The notes under the pieces are model-generated. The model was not told the DNA's origin. It searched no databases and was given only the letters and a program-made list of their open reading frames with translations. This document shows positions 61,404 to 64,000 of a stretch of 64,000 nt of DNA, in pieces; position 1 is the stretch's first letter, and each line of letters opens with the position of its first letter. Source of the DNA: Streptomyces shenzhenensis (GTDB lineage: Bacteria > Actinomycetota > Actinomycetes > Streptomycetales > Streptomycetaceae); NCBI RefSeq assembly GCF_003688995.1, contig NZ_PENI01000003.1, forward strand, positions 310,001 to 374,000, given 5' to 3'. The translations under genes and the position numbers were made by a program.

Positions 61404-62627
61404 GTGTCCCGTCGCCTGTTCACCTCGGAGTCCGTGACCGAGGGTCACCCCGACAAGATCGCTGACCAGATCAGCGACACCATTCTCGACGCGCTTCTGC
61501 GTGAGGACCCGACGTCCCGGGTCGCCGTGGAGACGCTGATCACGACCGGCCTTGTGCATGTGGCCGGCGAGGTCACCACCAAGGCGTACGCGGACATCGC
61601 GACCCTGGTCAGGGGCACGATCCTGGGGATCGGCTACGACTCCTCGAAGAAGGGCTTCGACGGCGCCTCGTGCGGCGTGTCGGTGTCGATCGGCGCGCAG
61701 TCCCCGGACATCGCCCAAGGTGTGGACACGGCGTACGAGTCCCGGGTCGAGGGTGCCTCCCGCACGGAGGACGGCGACGAGCTGGATCAGCAGGGCGCGG
61801 GCGACCAGGGCCTGATGTTCGGCTATGCGACGGACGAGACGCCGACGCTGATGCCGCTGCCGATCTTCCTGGCGCACCGGCTGTCCAAGCGACTGTCCGA
61901 CGTCCGCAAGAACGGCACGATCCCCTACCTGCGGCCGGACGGCAAGACGCAGGTCACCATCGAGTACGACGGCGACAAGGCGGTCCGCCTCGACACGGTC
62001 GTGGTCTCCAGCCAGCACGCCTCGGACATCGACCTGGAGTCCCTCCTCGCCCCCGACATCCGTGAGTTCGTCGTCGAGCCGGAGCTGAAGGCGCTGCTGG
62101 ACGAGGGCATCAAGCTGGACACGGAGGGCTACCGGCTGCTGGTGAACCCGACGGGCCGGTTCGAGATCGGCGGCCCGATGGGTGACGCGGGCCTGACCGG
62201 CCGGAAGATCATCATCGACACGTACGGGGGCATGGCGCGGCACGGCGGTGGCGCGTTCTCCGGCAAGGACCCGTCCAAGGTGGACCGCTCGGCCGCGTAC
62301 GCGATGCGCTGGGTGGCGAAGAACGTGGTGGCCGCGGGCCTGGCCGCCCGCTGCGAGGTCCAGGTGGCGTACGCCATCGGCAAGGCCGAGCCGGTCGGTC
62401 TGTTCGTGGAGACCTTCGGCACGCACAAGGTCGAGCCCGAGCGGATCGAGAAGGCCATCGACGAGGTCTTCGACCTGCGCCCGGCCGCCATCATCCGCGA
62501 CCTGGACCTGCTCCGCCCGATCTACGCCCAGACCGCCGCCTACGGCCACTTCGGCCGGGAGCTGCCGGACTTCACCTGGGAGCGCACGGACCGCGTGGAC
62601 GCCCTGCGCCAGGCCGTGGGCCTGTAG
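61404..62627 (+). CDS. metK: S-adenosylmethionine synthetase
   Basis: 407-residue enzyme forming SAM from methionine and ATP. Conserved [18 protein letters not shown] at the start, [12 protein letters not shown], the P-loop [19 protein letters not shown], and [18 protein letters not shown]. The GTG at 61404 follows cagggag. In Streptomyces raised SAM affects antibiotic production (family knowledge). A 15-bp hairpin terminator follows. Confidence 0.98.
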   Translation: MSRRLFTSESVTEGHPDKIADQISDTILDALLREDPTSRVAVETLITTGLVHVAGEVTTKAYADIATLVRGTILGIGYDSSKKGFDGASCGVSVSIGAQSPDIAQGVDTAYESRVEGASRTEDGDELDQQGAGDQGLMFGYATDETPTLMPLPIFLAHRLSKRLSDVRKNGTIPYLRPDGKTQVTIEYDGDKAVRLDTVVVSSQHASDIDLESLLAPDIREFVVEPELKALLDEGIKLDTEGYRLLVNPTGRFEIGGPMGDAGLTGRKIIIDTYGGMARHGGGAFSGKDPSKVDRSAAYAMRWVAKNVVAAGLAARCEVQVAYAIGKAEPVGLFVETFGTHKVEPERIEKAIDEVFDLRPAAIIRDLDLLRPIYAQTAAYGHFGRELPDFTWERTDRVDALRQAVGL

Positions 62628-62660
62628 TCCCGACGACCAGTCCCGACGACGCCCGGCACC

Positions 62661-62693
62661 GAGGCCCGGTTCCCCCGCGGGGAACCGGGCCTC
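62661..62693 (+). terminator. Terminator after metK
   Basis: Perfect 15-bp stem GAGGCCCGGTTCCCC / GGGGAACCGGGCCTC with a CGC loop. Confidence 0.82.
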
Positions 62694-62788
62694 GCTGCGC
62701 TGCGGGACGGGCGGTGCGCGGAACGCGCGGGCCCCGCGAGCCGGCCGTCGGTGTGGGCGACAGGCGCCGGTTGTCGCCGGGGTTTGGT

Positions 62789-62803
62789 AAGAATGCAAGC
62801 GTG
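62789..62803 (+). promoter_or_regulatory. Possible leaderless promoter of priA (-10 AAGAAT)
   Basis: AAGAAT (62789-62794) is followed by 6 bases and the GTG at 62801. No ribosome binding site is visible. Confidence 0.35.
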
Positions 62804-64000
62804 AGCAGCGAGAACGGACAGGGCGGCGGCGGGGCCGAAGGGGCGCCGCCGGAGCAGCTCGCGCTCATCCGGGAGAGCGTGCGCGATGCCAAGGTGCCCC
62901 GGGCCAAGCCGCGGACCTGGCGGGGAGCCGCGCTGGCCGAGGAGCTGCCGGTCGCGCGGGTGCTGGTCGACAAGGGCGTACTCCATCTCGACCGGTACTT
63001 CGACTACGCCGTGCCCGCGGAGCTGGACGAGCAGGCACAGCCCGGGGTGCGGGTGCGGGTCCGATTCGGGGCCGGCCGGCACCGGGTGCGGGAGGGGCGC
63101 CGGGAGGGCGGGGGCCTCATCGACGGATTCCTCGTCGAGCGGCGGGCCGAGTCCGACTACTCAGGGCCGCTGGCCGCGCTGGCCCAGGTGGTCTCCCCCG
63201 AGCCGGTGCTGAGCGAGGAGCTGCTGGGGCTCGCGCGGGCCGTCGCCGACCGGTACGCGGGCAGCCTCGCCGATGTGCTGCAACTGGCCGTGCCGCCGCG
63301 CAGCGCGCGCGCCGAGCGGCGGGTGTCGCCCACGCCGCCCACGCCGCCGGCACCGCCCGAGGCCGGGCCATGGGCCCGGTACGAGCGCGGGGCGGCCTTC
63401 ATCGAGTCGCTGGCCTCGGGGGGCACACCGCGGGCCGTGTGGAACGCGCTGCCGGGCCCGCGGTGGAGCGAGGAACTGGCCCTGGCCGTCGCCGCCACGC
63501 TCGCCTCGGGGCGCGGCGCGCTCGTCGTCGTACCGGACGGACGCGCCGCCGCCCGGGTCGACGCCGCGCTCACCGCACAGCTCGGCCAGGGGCGGCATGC
63601 GCTGCTCACCGCGGACGCCGGGCCCGAGAAGCGCTACGGGCAGTGGCTCGCCGTGCGCCGGGGGGCGGTACGCGCCGTCGTCGGGACGCGGGCCGCCATG
63701 TTCGCGCCGGTGCAGAACCTGGGGCTCCTCGCCATCTGGGACGACGGGGACGACAGCCACAGCGAGCCGCACGCCCCGCAGCCGCATGCCCGGGATGTGC
63801 TCCTGCTGCGCGCAGCCCTGGACAAGTGCGCTTTTCTGCTCGGGAGTTGGAGCTGCACCGTGGAGGCGGCGCAGCTGGTGGAGAGCGGCTGGGCGCGGCC
63901 CCTGGCCGCCGGCCGGGAGCAGGTGCGGCGCTCCGCCGCGCTGGTGCGGACCGTGGGGGACGGCGACCTCGCGCGTGACGAGGCCGCCCGCGCCGCCCGG
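62801..64000 (+). CDS. priA: Probable replication restart protein PriA (partial)
   Basis: The gene is open to the right edge; 400 codons are visible. After an Gly/Ala-rich leader, the 3'BD domain is clear (LPVARVLVDKGVLHLDRYFD, then VRVRFGAGRHRVREG). In the helicase region the Walker A of E. coli PriA (GVTGSGKTEVY) is replaced by LPGPRWSEELA, and the DEEH box reads WDDGDD, with GSWSCTVEA in place of GSATPALE. This degeneration is characteristic of actinobacterial PriA, which is annotated as lacking helicase activity. It probably still recognises forks. The GTG at 62801 is chosen for lack of any better start. Confidence 0.9.
   Translation, partial: MSSENGQGGGGAEGAPPEQLALIRESVRDAKVPRAKPRTWRGAALAEELPVARVLVDKGVLHLDRYFDYAVPAELDEQAQPGVRVRVRFGAGRHRVREGRREGGGLIDGFLVERRAESDYSGPLAALAQVVSPEPVLSEELLGLARAVADRYAGSLADVLQLAVPPRSARAERRVSPTPPTPPAPPEAGPWARYERGAAFIESLASGGTPRAVWNALPGPRWSEELALAVAATLASGRGALVVVPDGRAAARVDAALTAQLGQGRHALLTADAGPEKRYGQWLAVRRGAVRAVVGTRAAMFAPVQNLGLLAIWDDGDDSHSEPHAPQPHARDVLLLRAALDKCAFLLGSWSCTVEAAQLVESGWARPLAAGREQVRRSAALVRTVGDGDLARDEAARAAR

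Overview
The window is a 64 kb stretch of very high-GC chromosome with strongly GC-biased third codon positions, many GTG and a few TTG starts, and gene content and order typical of Streptomyces (thrS, phosphatidylinositol mannoside genes, pdxST, ruvCAB, yajC-secDF, apt-relA, hisS, rpsD, alaS, aro genes, efp-nusB-bldD, the pyr operon, sIHF-gmk-rpoZ, coaBC, metK, priA). BldD and the integration host factor sIHF make a Streptomyces assignment strong. No tRNA, rRNA, CRISPR array, transposase or prophage gene was seen. This is a conserved housekeeping region, not a genomic island. I annotate 58 protein genes; the first (exonuclease) and last (priA) run off the window.

Layout. 1-2590: a 3'-5' exonuclease gene diverges from a coupled pair, a DUF4365 nuclease-like protein and an unknown protein. 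2712-13889: thrS, a K+ channel, a HIT phosphorylase, a membrane protein, an EF-G-like GTPase, then the coupled pgsA / acyltransferase / pimA lipid genes and a LemA-like protein. 14099-16421: pdxS-pdxT (PLP synthesis) and yebC. 16544-23028: ruvC-ruvA-ruvB (Holliday junctions), yajC-secD-secF (export) and apt. 23268-30216: relA, two reverse-strand genes (DUF349 protein, cyclophilin), a metallo-hydrolase and hisS. 30731-37985: VKOR, rarA, rpsD with a long structured leader, two small membrane proteins, alaS and ruvX. 38105-47181: mltG, aroE-aroC-aroK-aroB (shikimate pathway), a P-loop protein, an M24 peptidase homologue, efp and nusB. 47374-58226: bldD on the reverse strand, divergent from a complete pyrimidine operon pyrR-pyrB-pyrC-orf-carA-carB-pyrD-pyrF. 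58528-64000: sIHF, gmk, rpoZ, coaBC, metK and priA.

How the parts connect. The pyr cluster encodes UMP synthesis except pyrE, which is not here. PyrR has a textbook binding hairpin overlapping the pyrR ribosome binding site, so translational control is likely. bldD has a perfect match to its own operator inside its promoter. Several genes have a -10 element 6-8 bases before the start codon and are probably leaderless.

No clearly new multi-gene system was found. The best leads are the structured rpsD leader, the M24 peptidase homologue with three of five metal ligands changed, the exonuclease/DUF4365/unknown cluster at the left edge, three adjacent palindromes upstream of the membrane protein at 7680, the EF-G-like protein with an altered GTPase centre, and the low-complexity extensions of SecD and MltG.
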